A stretch of 64,000 nt of DNA from Salegentibacter salegens (GCF_900142975.1 NZ_LT670848.1:1922001-1986000); one strand, 5' to 3'; counted from the stretch's first letter, positions 33,237 to 42,702 are shown. The notes: generated by a model not told the origin, from the sequence alone. Translations and numbers: made by a program.

Positions 33237-34971
33237 TTAATCTTCATCAAATTCAAAATAATTTATCTCAACATCCTCTCTTAAATCTCTTTGTAAATTG
33301 AAGTATTTTCTTCTAAAATTAAATAAGGAATCTTCACGTTGATCTGGAGATTGTAATTCAAGTTCCTTTTGAGTTTGATATTGCGCAACAATTAATAGTA
33401 CATAATTTGCAACATTTTCGTTAAATCTATTTTGAAATTGTTTTTTAGACCTATATTTCTCAATAATGGGATTGTTAACATTTACCAATACAATTCCATC
33501 TGATTTTAAGTATTTATCTAATACAGGGTCTTCAAACTCTGAATGTAATTCTGCTGGGTCAGGCGATTTAGGGTCATCGGTCATGATTACATTAACACCT
33601 CTATTTGTATTGGTCTTTGTTTGTAGTTCCACTGGACTTTCATCTATCATAACCGCAAATTCATTTCCACTTTCGTCAGGTTCAAATCTTGGACCAATCG
33701 ATAAGTGGTTTTTAAGTTTTTTATCTCCTTCATTTAGATTTTCTTCTACTTCTTGTTCAATCCAATTACCTCTAATTAAAGTTTCTTCAGAATCTTCATC
33801 TGTTGGTTTTCTAAATACAGGTAGCGTTATTTCGTTTTTGATATTTTTACTATTAACTTTTTCGCCATCTGTTTTTGATTTCGTTTTTTTTTCGTAATTG
33901 ATTTAGTTCCTTTTTAAAATTCAAGTCACATTTTCTTAAAAACTTATTTAATTCTGTGATTTTTTTCTGCGAAACTTCAATAATTCTATTTTTCTCCTTT
34001 TCTCTTTGTAATTCCTGTATTTCTTGTATAACTAACTTAATGCTTTTAGATAAAAACTCATTAATTTCAATCGTTAAATCATTTCCTTCTTCTAGGCCTT
34101 TTCTGTTTTCTTTAACAGCATCTGCATAATATAATTGTTCAAAAATTACTTCACCATAGATGTATTTTGAAAACGGACGATCATCAAATTCTGAAGTATT
34201 TAAGTCTATAAATAGAGTTTTTCCATCACTAACCTCAATAATATTTTGAGAACCTTTTAACGGCTTATTAAAATAATATAGATTTAAAATATTCGAGCTG
34301 GTATCATTTTTTAAACTTTTTGGAATTTCAAATTGCCAGTTTCTGTCGGCATTTTTAATACTCACACCTTCGTAGTCCAATTTATCAGAAAAAATGTCAC
34401 CTTTTTTGTCAATCTTTATTTGCACTTCTTGATTTTTAATAGTCCCTCGTATCCTTGAGTTGCTTGATAACATTATTAACAAGTCTTCTAATGCTATATG
34501 ATTTTTTATGCTGTCTATTAATTCTATTGTAGTACCATTTTCTTTTTTAACTGATTTATAGTAATAACCTCCTTTATCATAACCATAAATAGGCTTCATA
34601 TTCTCTTTGTCATAAGAAAACCAAGCCTTATGCTCAAAACCATCTTTAACAGCTGTTTCTCTACCACTAAAACTTTTATAATATTGAAAGAATTTGTTTT
34701 CTAAATCTTCTTTTGACATTCCTTCCGCATAATCTTGAACGATTAACTTGGAAATTTTCTTCCCTGTTTTGGATAAAACTTGAACTTCAATGCTCTTATT
34801 AGATAATCCTTGTCGAATGTATGAATCATCTGCATTACTAATATATTCGGCTATTCCTCGCACATGTGTTCTACCTCCATGCCATTGCTTTAATTGTTGG
34901 TCTAATAATCTACCCCAATCAACATCCATTGCTTGAGGAAAGGCTAAACTTAAATTTCCTGTTTTTTTCAT
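33237..34971 (-). pseudogene. GHKL-type ATPase, split by a one-base shift in an A9 run
   Basis: From ATG 34971 a 372-residue frame encodes a GHKL (Hsp90/MutL/histidine-kinase-like) ATPase: GIAEYISNADDSYIRQ (N box, E42 and N46), LIVQDYAEGMSKEDL (G1 box, D80 and G84). The glycine-rich G2/lid segment expected soon after is absent; the text goes from FFQYYKSFSGRETA straight to VKDGFEHKAWFSYD. After LNQLRKK at nine A (T9 at 33884-33892) this frame stops with NRWRKS, but the +1 frame continues TKSKTDGEKVNSKN through FRKPTDEDSEETLIRGNWIE to YFEFDED at 33237, another ~210 residues. An eight-A run would restore a ~577-residue protein. The gene follows the winged-helix-like gene after 3 bases. It may be inactive or expressed through slippage. 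Confidence 0.7.
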
Positions 34972-34974
34972 AAA

Positions 34975-35640
34975 TTATTTTAATAAAAAGTTTTTAGTGG
35001 ATTCGAATTTGCCTATCAAATATTTATGTAATTCATTTAAAACTTCATCTTTCGTTTTAAATGTATCCACAACCAATTCAACGTTTTTAATTTTACCTTC
35101 TATATAAGCAGGTTTTTGATGCCAGTTTACACCAAAAAATTGCAAATAATCCGTTTCTACAATTTCATTTTTCTTCCCTGATACAAATTTTAAATATGCT
35201 GGAGTTTTTATCAATCTTTTATAAGGCGCTTCATCAATTGATGATATTGTTCTATCATCTCCTAATTTATTAGATAATATTTTTGTGCCTTCATTCAACA
35301 CATCAATTACTATATCTTTATATTTAAGTTTAGCTTTTTGAGATAGTTTAAAGCCTCCAGTAGATGTTCCTTCTAGCCATCCATTCCTACCTTTCATATC
35401 GTAAACTCTTTTGATTACATTGAAGGAATCAGGAAATTGAGAATAACCTCTTAATGAATGTTTTTTTGGGTTTATTAACCAAGCTTCTAGGGTAATATCT
35501 TCTAATGATAGAATTAAATTTAAATCTGATGATCTTCCGATAATCCAGATTATTAAGTTCACTGTAGATAGTTTTGCCAATTCACTAACATGCTCTATGT
35601 CAGTAACTTTTAATTGAACTTTACTTAATCTATTAGTCAT
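34975..35640 (-). CDS. Unknown protein with winged-helix-like segment, GHKL-operon
   Basis: A 221-residue soluble protein. I do not recognise a named family. The central part ITLEAWLINPKKHSLRGYSQ, then VIKRVYDMKGRNGWLEG and FKLSQKAKLKYKDIV resembles a winged-helix unit (helix, recognition helix, wing ending in a residue pattern like YxLTxkGr). The N-terminal helix HVSELAKLSTVNLIIWIIG is hydrophobic but not a signal peptide. It overlaps the upstream small gene by 8 bases and ends 3 bases before the GHKL ATPase, so the products are probably used together. Role as DNA-binding or sensor subunit is inferred. Confidence 0.6.
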   Translation of the reverse strand: MTNRLSKVQLKVTDIEHVSELAKLSTVNLIIWIIGRSSDLNLILSLEDITLEAWLINPKKHSLRGYSQFPDSFNVIKRVYDMKGRNGWLEGTSTGGFKLSQKAKLKYKDIVIDVLNEGTKILSNKLGDDRTISSIDEAPYKRLIKTPAYLKFVSGKKNEIVETDYLQFFGVNWHQKPAYIEGKIKNVELVVDTFKTKDEVLNELHKYLIGKFESTKNFLLK

Positions 35641-35821
35641 TATCGATTGCGATTTTAAACCCTAATTCTTTTTCAAGTAAAAATAATTCTCTAATTGTTA
35701 AGTTTGATAAAGAAGAGTTTAACTCCTTTTTTTCTAAAAATCTATTTCTAGCTTTTTTTACTATTCTCTTTTTCTTTAACATATAATTAAAATTTGAATT
35801 CGTTATTTTTTCCTTTATCAA
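35633..35821 (-). CDS. Small basic helical protein, GHKL-operon
   Basis: A 62-residue protein, or 49 residues if it starts at MLKKKRIVKKARNRFLEKK. It is very basic in the first half; the second half LSNLTIRELFLLEKELGFKI is like the end of Xre-type helix-turn-helix antitoxins, though the HTH itself is missing. It overlaps both neighbours (35 bases with the upstream gene, 8 with the downstream one), which supports real translation. Function unknown; possibly an antitoxin-like or regulator fragment. Confidence 0.5.
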   Translation of the reverse strand: MIKEKITNSNFNYMLKKKRIVKKARNRFLEKKELNSSLSNLTIRELFLLEKELGFKIAIDND

Positions 35822-36017
35822 GTTCTTTATTAAAAGATTTCAATACATCACTTACTTTATCTTTTAAAGCCTTTTCCATTTTTCTTATATCATCAGGGTT
35901 ATATTCATAATTGTTTTTATTTGAGCATTTTTCAAGACTTTCTAGCCCTTTTAAGATGTTTGCTACTCTGTTAGCAGCTACCTTTTCAAATCTTGCTCTT
36001 CTAGGAGAATCTTTCAT
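35787..36017 (-). CDS. Small helical protein, first gene of the GHKL operon
   Basis: A 76-residue charged helical protein (RARFEKVAANRVANILKGLE and IRKMEKALKDKVSDVLKSFN). No family is recognised. Tandem basic helices of this kind occur as small accessory or regulatory subunits in defence loci. It is the first gene of the minus-strand operon and overlaps the next. A spacer of 335 bases containing the right direct-repeat member lies upstream and should hold the promoter. Confidence 0.55.
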   Translation of the reverse strand: MKDSPRRARFEKVAANRVANILKGLESLEKCSNKNNYEYNPDDIRKMEKALKDKVSDVLKSFNKELDKGKNNEFKF

Positions 36018-36352
36018 TATACTATAAAATTTATATTATGATGAGGTAAACATACTATATACAAATTAATATACTATATTTTATATAATGTAGTGTACAA
36101 ATACGTCAAAATACCAATATAACAGATAAAAGAGTTTATAAACCATTACACACACATTCCACTTCGCTCCTATTGTCGCTCCGTAAAAAGAGTGTTCCAC
36201 TAACATAGTAGAGAAACTTTTGTCAAGAAAAAAATAAAGAAAATAGTGTAATTAACTTTCGCTTTTTACCAAAGCTCAAGTTACATAACGCGGTACATTA
36301 TAGAGCAATTGTATTAAATTATATAAATCACCATTTAGGTATTTCCGCAATA
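36018..36352. repeat. Spacer carrying the right member of the direct repeat
   Basis: 335 bases with no gene. About 36160-36335 matches 31376-31560 as an imperfect direct repeat (see that entry). The first 100 bases, rich in TATA-like A/T stretches, probably contain the operon promoter. Confidence 0.5.
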
Positions 36353-38500
36353 CTATCTGGTAGTTATATCCTTATTATTTGAATTAAGATATTTTTGTAA
36401 GAGTTTCATTAATTCGTTTTTATCAATGGGTTTTGGGATATAATCATTACATCCAATTTCAATAAATCTTTCCCGGTCCCCAGGCATGGCGAATGCTGTT
36501 TGGGCAATAATGGGAATAGCAGGATTAAAAGTCCTGATTTTTTGGGTTGCTTCTTCGCCACTCATTTCTGGCATTTTGATGTCCATTAATACCAAAGAGA
36601 TTTCAGTGTCATTCTTAAGCATTTCAACTGCTTCGGTACCGTTCTTTGCATGCAAAATATTAATTACCCCCATGTTCTCAACTATTCTTTTCAGAATTAA
36701 ATAGTTCAATTTATCATCTTCAGCAATTAAAATTTTACGATTTGGTAGCAGTAATACTTCGCTCTCCTCTTTACCTGTATCGGGAGCTGTAAGAGTGACT
36801 TCATCTTTTGGAATGTTGAAAAAGAAGGTACTGCCCTTTCCTTCTTCTGATTCTACCCATAAGTTACCACCAAGCATCTTAGCATAAGCCTGGGCTATTG
36901 ATAAGCCCAAGCCTGAGCCTTCGTGCGCCCGACTTAAACTGGAATCTGCCTGAACAAACCTGTCGAAAATTACATCGAGTCGGTTTTTCGGGATACCAAT
37001 GCCATTATCTTTGATATAAAAGACAATGTCACCGCCCTCATCGCGGCTTCCAATTTCTATGGTGCCGTTTGTGGTAAACTTATTAGCATTACTCAACAAA
37101 TTAATAAAAATGCTGGTGAGCATATTTTTATCGGTATGAAGGATTGTTTCTGTATGAAGGTATTTGCTGGTACATATAATTTTATTATTATTTTTTCGTG
37201 CTAATGGAGTTGCAACATCTACATGATTAGCTAATACTTTAGATAGACTAAAGTTAGATTTGTTAACTTTTATTTGTTGGGTTTCCACCTGGGAGATATC
37301 TATCAAATCGTTCACAGTGGTAAGCAATCGTGCGCCACTTATTTCTAATATTTCATAGAATTTTTCGCGAGTACCTTTATCTCCATGCGATTCTTTCAAC
37401 AGGCTTATAGCCCCAACAATAGCATTCATGGGAGTACGAATCTCATGGCTTATATTTTGCAGGAAAACACTCTTTAAGCGATTACTTTCTTCTGCTTTTT
37501 CCTTGGCTTCTTTCAGTTTGTCGAATGTTGCTTTTTTCTCTGTAATATTCTCTCCCAAACTGGCTATTCCCCTTATTTTTCCGTAGTCATCGGTAATTAC
37601 TGAGTTGTACCAGGAGATGTATAATTCTTTTTTGTCTTTTGTAAGTATTTTACTTTCAAATTGATGTAAATCCCGGTTGTTTTCAAACAGTTCCCGAAGC
37701 CCTTCTTTTGTCTTTTCTTTTTCATCTTCAGGAATAAAAATGTCTACAGTATTGTTCCCAATAAGTTCTTCCTCTGTATAGCCAGTAATGGAAAGCAAAT
37801 ATTTATTACAGAATATAATATTGCTGTCCAGATCTACATTAATAAAGATCATATTAATATCCAACATCATTTTTGTATACCGTTGCTCAGATTCATTTAA
37901 CCTTTCTTTTGTTTTCTGGTTTTTCCAATTTTTTAATTGCTTATTCATTAATCTTCCCAAAAGAACTGTGATAACAGGATAGATGCTTATTACCGGCAAA
38001 GCCATAAACTTAACATCCAGCGATCCATCTGCAGGAAACAATATGGGCAGGAGCATCATACACACATGCACTACCACTCCAAAAAGATATAGCGACACGA
38101 TGCTGTTTTTGCCCCCTCGTCTTTGTTGAAAATAGCGCCATCCTAAACCCAAAAAACCGGAAATTATAATGAGACTGACTCCTGTTACTACAAAAGCTCC
38201 ACCCATAAATAGACGGTAAATTGCTGTAATTAAAATTGCTATAATTGTAGGTATAGCCCCTAGATATAAGCCAGATATTGCCAATAAAATAGATCTTAGA
38301 TCAAAATAATGACCCGGCTGATACGTCCAGGGAGTAAACATTAATAAAACACCAATGCCTCCAACAATAATACCTGCAAAAATATTGGGCATTAGTTTTT
38401 TAGATTGTGTAGAATCAATCCACCGGGTGGCATATAAAAAACTAAAAACCAGTAGTAGTGCAGCATTTTGTATTAATCCAGAAAAATAAGAGTAATCCAT
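36353..38500 (-). CDS. Membrane hybrid histidine kinase (5TM-LYT, PAS, HisKA, HATPase, REC)
   Basis: A 715-residue hybrid sensor kinase. Residues about 1-190 have five to six membrane helices arranged like the LytS 5TM receptor domain (LLLVFSFLYATRW; FAGIIVGGIGVLLMFTPW; SILLAISGLYLGAIPTI). A PAS domain follows (IIFCNKYLLSITGYTEEELI), then the H box NISHEIRTPMNAIVGAIS, the ATPase N box INLLSNANKF and G boxes (IKDNGIGIPKN, GSGLGLSIAQAYAKMLGG), and a receiver domain with phospho-acceptor Asp in LVLMDIKMPEMSG. The receiver is the last ~115 residues; a partner output regulator is not adjacent. Signal is unknown. Confidence 0.92.
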   Translation of the reverse strand: MDYSYFSGLIQNAALLLVFSFLYATRWIDSTQSKKLMPNIFAGIIVGGIGVLLMFTPWTYQPGHYFDLRSILLAISGLYLGAIPTIIAILITAIYRLFMGGAFVVTGVSLIIISGFLGLGWRYFQQRRGGKNSIVSLYLFGVVVHVCMMLLPILFPADGSLDVKFMALPVISIYPVITVLLGRLMNKQLKNWKNQKTKERLNESEQRYTKMMLDINMIFINVDLDSNIIFCNKYLLSITGYTEEELIGNNTVDIFIPEDEKEKTKEGLRELFENNRDLHQFESKILTKDKKELYISWYNSVITDDYGKIRGIASLGENITEKKATFDKLKEAKEKAEESNRLKSVFLQNISHEIRTPMNAIVGAISLLKESHGDKGTREKFYEILEISGARLLTTVNDLIDISQVETQQIKVNKSNFSLSKVLANHVDVATPLARKNNNKIICTSKYLHTETILHTDKNMLTSIFINLLSNANKFTTNGTIEIGSRDEGGDIVFYIKDNGIGIPKNRLDVIFDRFVQADSSLSRAHEGSGLGLSIAQAYAKMLGGNLWVESEEGKGSTFFFNIPKDEVTLTAPDTGKEESEVLLLPNRKILIAEDDKLNYLILKRIVENMGVINILHAKNGTEAVEMLKNDTEISLVLMDIKMPEMSGEEATQKIRTFNPAIPIIAQTAFAMPGDRERFIEIGCNDYIPKPIDKNELMKLLQKYLNSNNKDITTR

Positions 38501-38916
38501 ATTGTAAAGTGAGGTGTGGAAACAATCTATTTTTGTTTAAAAAACTTACCATTCTGATAATAGACTTAGACAAAATGGATTTACAATTACAATATTGTCA
38601 ATTTGTGGTGTTATGCTGCATTGTTGATTTATTATGTACTAAATATAGGAATTAAGTATTTAATACTCAATTGTGTACCCCCTAAAAAATATTGACAAAT
38701 TTTTTTAGGACTTTGCTACTACTTTTAATCTTCAGTATTTTAAACCCTTGCGCTCAATAAAACCCCAATATTTTTAAAAACATTTCCATTGCTGAACCTC
38801 CATCTATTTCTGCTATTGTTTATAATTTAAATTATCCTTATTTATTTAACAGCAAATTAAAATTATCTCCTTAGCTTTTTTATAATTTAGATCACTTAAA
38901 CCAAAAAACTAAGAAT
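38501..38916. other. Intergenic region between divergent kinase and lipoprotein genes
   Basis: 415 bases. It contains an A/T-rich inverted repeat at 38681-38709 (CCTAAAAAAT paired with a T-rich arm ending TTTTTTTAGG) that might be a terminator or binding site. No ORF is supported. Confidence 0.45.
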
Positions 38917-39429
38917 ATGAGAAATTTTGTAATGATTTTAGCCCTGGTGGCTATAGGTTTTACAAGTTGTAACGATAATGCCAATAAGGATTTGGAAAAG
39001 CAACAACAAGAGTTAACCAAAGCTAATGACAGTATTGTTAGCACACACGAAGAACTTACACAAAAGCACCAGGAGTTAATGAACAATCACAACCAGGTAT
39101 CGCAGGAACTGCGCGGCCTGGAGAAACTTGAAGATTCTACACAGTTAGAAAAACTGGCAGAGCTGGAAGGTCAAATTAGGGACCACCAGGCTACCCTGGC
39201 CTCTCACGAAGAAATGATTAGAAGCCATAATGAGCTTAATCAGGAATACGGTTCTTTAAGCGCCGATGAGAAAAAAGCGCAACTTAATGAAATGCAACAA
39301 ACTCACGACCGTATTATGAGTGAGCAGGACGAAATGAAATCGGAACACGATGGGATTGAAAAAGGACATCAATCCATAAAAGATAAAATTACGCAATCTA
39401 CCGGGGAAGATTCAGAAAACGAGATGTAA
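38917..39429 (+). CDS. Coiled-coil lipoprotein
   Basis: A 170-residue lipoprotein with signal ILALVAIGFTSC (Cys at residue 18) and an almost wholly charged, heptad-like body: KQQQELTKANDSIVSTHEEL, LEKLAELEGQIRDHQATLAS and similar repeats rich in E, Q, K and H. It has the look of envelope spacer/coiled-coil proteins that anchor in the outer membrane. Family unknown. A palindromic repeat 32 bases downstream probably terminates transcription. Confidence 0.75.
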   Translation: MRNFVMILALVAIGFTSCNDNANKDLEKQQQELTKANDSIVSTHEELTQKHQELMNNHNQVSQELRGLEKLEDSTQLEKLAELEGQIRDHQATLASHEEMIRSHNELNQEYGSLSADEKKAQLNEMQQTHDRIMSEQDEMKSEHDGIEKGHQSIKDKITQSTGEDSENEM

Positions 39430-39460
39430 CTGATAGCGGTAGTTTACCTTAATATACTAG

Positions 39461-39591
39461 AAGAGGCTGTTTAAAAAGTCTATTTCGTCAAGCTGAACTT
39501 GTTTCAGCTTCTAACATGTTTTGAATAACATATTATATCCTGAAACAGGTTCAGGATGACGGTTTAGAAAACTTTTCAAACAGCCTCTTTT
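39461..39591. repeat. Palindromic dispersed repeat, copy A
   Basis: Ends AAGAGGCTGTTTAAAAAG and CTTTTCAAACAGCCTCTTT are inverted repeats. Inside are CAAGCTGAACTTGTTTCAGC and CCTGAAACAGGTTCAGG. A diverged copy in inverse orientation lies at 47454-47585. It sits between convergent genes and probably acts as a two-way terminator. Internal structure suggests a mobile palindromic element without a transposase (MITE-like). Confidence 0.7.
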
Positions 39592-39608
39592 ATATACATT
39601 AAAAAAGC

Positions 39609-40064
39609 CTAAGCTGTTTCCAACTCAAGATCTTTTTTAGATTTTCTATATAAAAAGGAATTATAAATATTTCTTTTGGCAAATCTAACCTGCTTATCTG
39701 AGCTGATAAACTTGATAAATAATTTCTTGTTTACACCAAAATATTCGTAAGTAGTGCCGTTAGTAAAAGAGATTTCCAGTAAATTTCCTTTGTGTTGGTA
39801 ATCGGCAATTCCAGCTTCGCTTATGGTGCGGTTATATTCTTCCAGGTTGGCTTCGCGAGTTTGCGGGGCAATACTTACCAAAAAGTGATAACCATCTATA
39901 ATTTCTTTACTCTTAATTTCAGCTTCGGCGTGCTTTTCGTCAGTTTCCCTAAATTTATCGGGGTGCCATTCTTTAACCAGGTTTCGGTAGCTGGTTTTAA
40001 GTTCTTTAAGGTCTATCTCTTTTTCAACATTAAAGAGCTTTTTATATTGATTTACACGCTTCAT
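39609..40064 (-). CDS. J-domain protein with C-terminal KTSC domain
   Basis: A 151-residue protein. The N-terminal ~65 residues are a J domain: YKKLFNVEKEIDLKELKTSY and KEWHPDKFRE with the HPD motif needed to stimulate Hsp70 ATPase. The C-terminal ~65 residues form a KTSC domain (GIADYQHKGNLLEISFTNGT, YEYFGVNKKLFIKF). KTSC units occur in RNA- or chaperone-related proteins. It may direct DnaK to a specific partner. Convergent with the lipoprotein gene; monocistronic. Confidence 0.85.
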   Translation of the reverse strand: MKRVNQYKKLFNVEKEIDLKELKTSYRNLVKEWHPDKFRETDEKHAEAEIKSKEIIDGYHFLVSIAPQTREANLEEYNRTISEAGIADYQHKGNLLEISFTNGTTYEYFGVNKKLFIKFISSDKQVRFAKRNIYNSFLYRKSKKDLELETA

Positions 40065-40148
40065 TATTTTAATTTTAAATAAGCGGCAAAATTACTCCTT
40101 TTTTTCGGATAATAGACGTGTTTTTCTCCTCCCCTTTTCTTTTTCTAT

Positions 40149-40262
40149 TTAATAATTTAGAAAATACATCCAGTTGAGTAAATGATAGGTAACCACCCCG
40201 GCAATTAAAGCTATAACAAGCTTTAATCCATTAAATCTTAACCATTTTAAAAAGCTTTTCAT
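40149..40262 (-). CDS. Possible 37-residue membrane peptide
   Basis: A short ORF in an otherwise empty 320-base gap: basic start MKSFLKWLRFNGLK, then LVIALIAGVVTYHLLNW, one transmembrane helix, and a short tail ending YFLNY. Positive-inside layout and one helix are typical of real small membrane proteins in Bacteroidota. No family recognised. Confidence 0.45.
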   Translation of the reverse strand: MKSFLKWLRFNGLKLVIALIAGVVTYHLLNWMYFLNY

Positions 40263-40387
40263 CAAAATATCTATAAAAATTACCGATTTATACTCCAAAA
40301 CCGAACTATCAAAGATATTTTTAATTACTGAATTAAGTTTACGGTAATCCGTATAATTGATGTTAAAACTTTAAATCTAACCTAGAT

Positions 40388-40603
40388 TTAAAGGGATTCA
40401 AGATATAAATTCTCGACTTTAGTTCTGGCCCAGGGGGTTTTTCGTAAGAATTTTAAACTGGATTTTATAGAAGGATCCTGGGTAAAGCATTTAATATTAA
40501 TGCGTTTGCCCATTTCTTCCCAGCCATAGCGTTCTACCAGGAATTCAAGAATTTCGGCAAGTTTAACTCCGTGCAATGGATTATTAGGTTGGCTCTTTTC
40601 CAT
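40388..40603 (-). CDS. VF530-family (DUF2132) DNA-binding protein
   Basis: A 71-residue protein with the VF530 core: [29 protein letters not shown] (split), then [26 protein letters not shown] (split). NPLHGV and LRKTPWAR are the family hallmarks. VF530 proteins are small helical double-strand DNA-binders. It starts 2 bases after the helicase stop, so the two are co-transcribed; the link may be nucleic-acid handling. Confidence 0.88.
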   Translation of the reverse strand: MEKSQPNNPLHGVKLAEILEFLVERYGWEEMGKRINIKCFTQDPSIKSSLKFLRKTPWARTKVENLYLESL

Positions 40604-40605
40604 TT

Positions 40606-41907
40606 TTAAATATAACGTACTCTTACTTTTTTCTTCTTAAGCCTTGAATTATTGAGCATTTCGATAAGTGTATCAGCTTTTTTCTCTGGCACCGCTACAA
40701 ATGCGCAATCCTGCTTCAGCTCGATAAGCCCAAGTTCTTCTTTTTTAAGATTTCCCTGCTTTAAGAAAAGTCCGGCGATATCTCCTTTTGAAATTTTATC
40801 CTTTCTTCCTCCCGAAATAAATAAAGTAGTTTTTTCAGCTACATCGGTATCGGTTTTTGTATTCTGAATTTTATAATCGTTAGCATTTATAAAATCAGGT
40901 AGTGTTTTTCTATCAGAAAGCACGTAAGCGATTCCCTCCTGGTGCATTCTTGCGGTACGCCCGTTTCTATGCGTAAATTCTGAAGCTTTAAAAGGTAATT
41001 GATAATGAATTATAAAATCTATTTCGGGAACATCAATTCCGCGTGCAGCAAGATCTGTGGCAATTAGTATTCTATGCGTTCCGTTTCTAAATTTAATAAG
41101 TGATCTTTCCCTGTCTTTCTGCTCCATTCCCCCCGAGAAAATTCCGTGCTCAATATTATTTTTATCTAGAAAATCACTTACTTCAGCAATACTGTCTTTT
41201 AGGTTACAAAAAATAATACCAGAGCCTTTAGCATTTTCAGAAAGTAACTTCACCAAACTTTGAAGTTTTGTTTTGGGATTTACCTGTATGGTTTTAATTT
41301 CTAATGAAGGCTGCTCCCCTTTTAAATAATCTATTCGTTTAGCATTTTTTAAACCTACAAATCCCGGAATATCAATATTTTGCGTTGCCGAAGTTAATAT
41401 GCGTTTTTGCAAACTGGAAAGCTCCCCAATAATTTCTTTCATTTCATTTTCAAAACCTACTTCTAAAGATTTGTCAAATTCATCTAAAACAAGTGCTTTT
41501 ATATTTTTAGTTGAAAAAGTTTCCCGTCTAAAATGATCGGCAATTCTACCGGGAGTACCTATTAAAATGGCCGGTGGGTGTTGTAATTCTATTTTATCTT
41601 TAGAAAATGCCCTGCCGCCGTATACGGCATTTGCTTTAAAACCGGCACCCATTTCCCGGGTAACCTGTTCTATTTGAATGGCGAGTTCCCGTGAAGGTAC
41701 TAAAATCAAGGCCTGCACTTCGGCAAGATCGGGATCTAATACTTCGAGTAAGGGTAATAAAAATGCCAGGGTTTTCCCCGATCCTGTTGGAGAGAGTAAA
41801 ACTGTGTTTGGGTTTTCACCAATAGTTTTATAAGCTTCCTGCTGCATAGCATTTAGCTGGGAAATCTCCAGTTTTTCAAGGATTTCCTGTAAATTCTTAG
41901 TTTGCAT
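40606..41907 (-). CDS. DbpA-like ATP-dependent RNA helicase
   Basis: A 433-residue DEAD-family helicase. Q-motif region [13 protein letters not shown], Walker [15 protein letters not shown], motif [12 protein letters not shown] (DEFD, not DEAD), SAT in TSATQN, motif [14 protein letters not shown] and motif [11 protein letters not shown]. The last ~70 residues ([38 protein letters not shown]) are a DbpA-type RNA-binding domain, which recognises 23S rRNA in E. coli DbpA. The DEFD variant keeps Asp-Glu for Mg/ATP and is seen in Bacteroidota members. Likely ribosome assembly. Confidence 0.88.
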   Translation of the reverse strand: MQTKNLQEILEKLEISQLNAMQQEAYKTIGENPNTVLLSPTGSGKTLAFLLPLLEVLDPDLAEVQALILVPSRELAIQIEQVTREMGAGFKANAVYGGRAFSKDKIELQHPPAILIGTPGRIADHFRRETFSTKNIKALVLDEFDKSLEVGFENEMKEIIGELSSLQKRILTSATQNIDIPGFVGLKNAKRIDYLKGEQPSLEIKTIQVNPKTKLQSLVKLLSENAKGSGIIFCNLKDSIAEVSDFLDKNNIEHGIFSGGMEQKDRERSLIKFRNGTHRILIATDLAARGIDVPEIDFIIHYQLPFKASEFTHRNGRTARMHQEGIAYVLSDRKTLPDFINANDYKIQNTKTDTDVAEKTTLFISGGRKDKISKGDIAGLFLKQGNLKKEELGLIELKQDCAFVAVPEKKADTLIEMLNNSRLKKKKVRVRYI

Positions 41908-41974
41908 GTAATTTGAAATAAAAAAGCCTTTAAACAGACTTTGAAGGGAAAAACCCTATTAGGAAAGATAAAAA

Positions 41975-42015
41975 ATAAAAAGAAAGGTTCAGCAATAATA
42001 GATTACCGAACCTTT
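41975..42015 (-). terminator. Terminator of the cold-shock protein gene
   Basis: Minus-strand stem AAAGGTTC/GAACCTTT (42008-42015 with 41993-42000) followed by a T-rich run. It lies just after the stop codon at 42031. Confidence 0.75.
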
Positions 42016-42030
42016 TATGGGAGTTGAGAA

Positions 42031-42483
42031 TTACTGTTGTTTAACGCGAACGGCGTTCATACCTTTCATTCCTCGTTCCAGTTCAAAAGTCACCTTGTCG
42101 TTTTCATCAATCTCATCGATTAATCCGGTAACGTGAACAAAATATTTTTCGTTGTTTTCTGAATCTATAATAAATCCGAAACCTTTAGAATGATCAAAAA
42201 ATGAGACCTTTCCGTTTCTTTGCGGATCTTCTTCTGGCATATCCTCTTTTTTAGGAACGCCAATTTCTATACTTTCTGCTTCAACTTCAACTTTTTGAGA
42301 AGGATCCGGAGGAGTATCGGTAAGATTTCCATCGGCATCTACATAAGCGATCATATCTTCAAAATTACCGCCTTTGTTGGAGTTCTCTTTGCGTTCCTGC
42401 TTTTTAGCCTCTTTTTCTTTACGCTTTTTTATTTTCTTTTTTTCTTTTTCAGTTTTACTGAATGTCTGCTGCGATTTGCCCAT
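42031..42483 (-). CDS. Cold-shock-domain protein with basic N-terminal extension
   Basis: A 150-residue protein. The first ~35 residues are almost all Lys, Glu and Arg; the C-terminal ~62 residues form a cold-shock OB fold with RNP1 KGFGFIIDSE and RNP2 KYFVHVTGL. The domain starts NGKVSFFDHSKGFGFI. It binds single-stranded nucleic acid. A -7-like CAAAGATA (minus strand TATCTTTG) at 42622-42629 would give a ~130-base leader, as usual for cold-shock mRNAs. Terminator follows. Confidence 0.88.
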   Translation of the reverse strand: MGKSQQTFSKTEKEKKKIKKRKEKEAKKQERKENSNKGGNFEDMIAYVDADGNLTDTPPDPSQKVEVEAESIEIGVPKKEDMPEEDPQRNGKVSFFDHSKGFGFIIDSENNEKYFVHVTGLIDEIDENDKVTFELERGMKGMNAVRVKQQ

Positions 42484-42702
42484 TAATTAATTTTAATTAG
42501 TAATTGAGTGAGTAAGCTTGAATTTTTTCTTGAAGATTTTTGTGGTAGTAACCCGGCTTGTAATGCCATTAATCTTCAATAAATGTAAAGAATCCTGATT
42601 AGGACACTGCTTAAACTTCTACAAAGATAAGTGATAGAAATTAAATTACTTAATTTGAAGCGAATAAATAATTCACGATTTCTTAAAACCACTACTTCCC
42701 TC

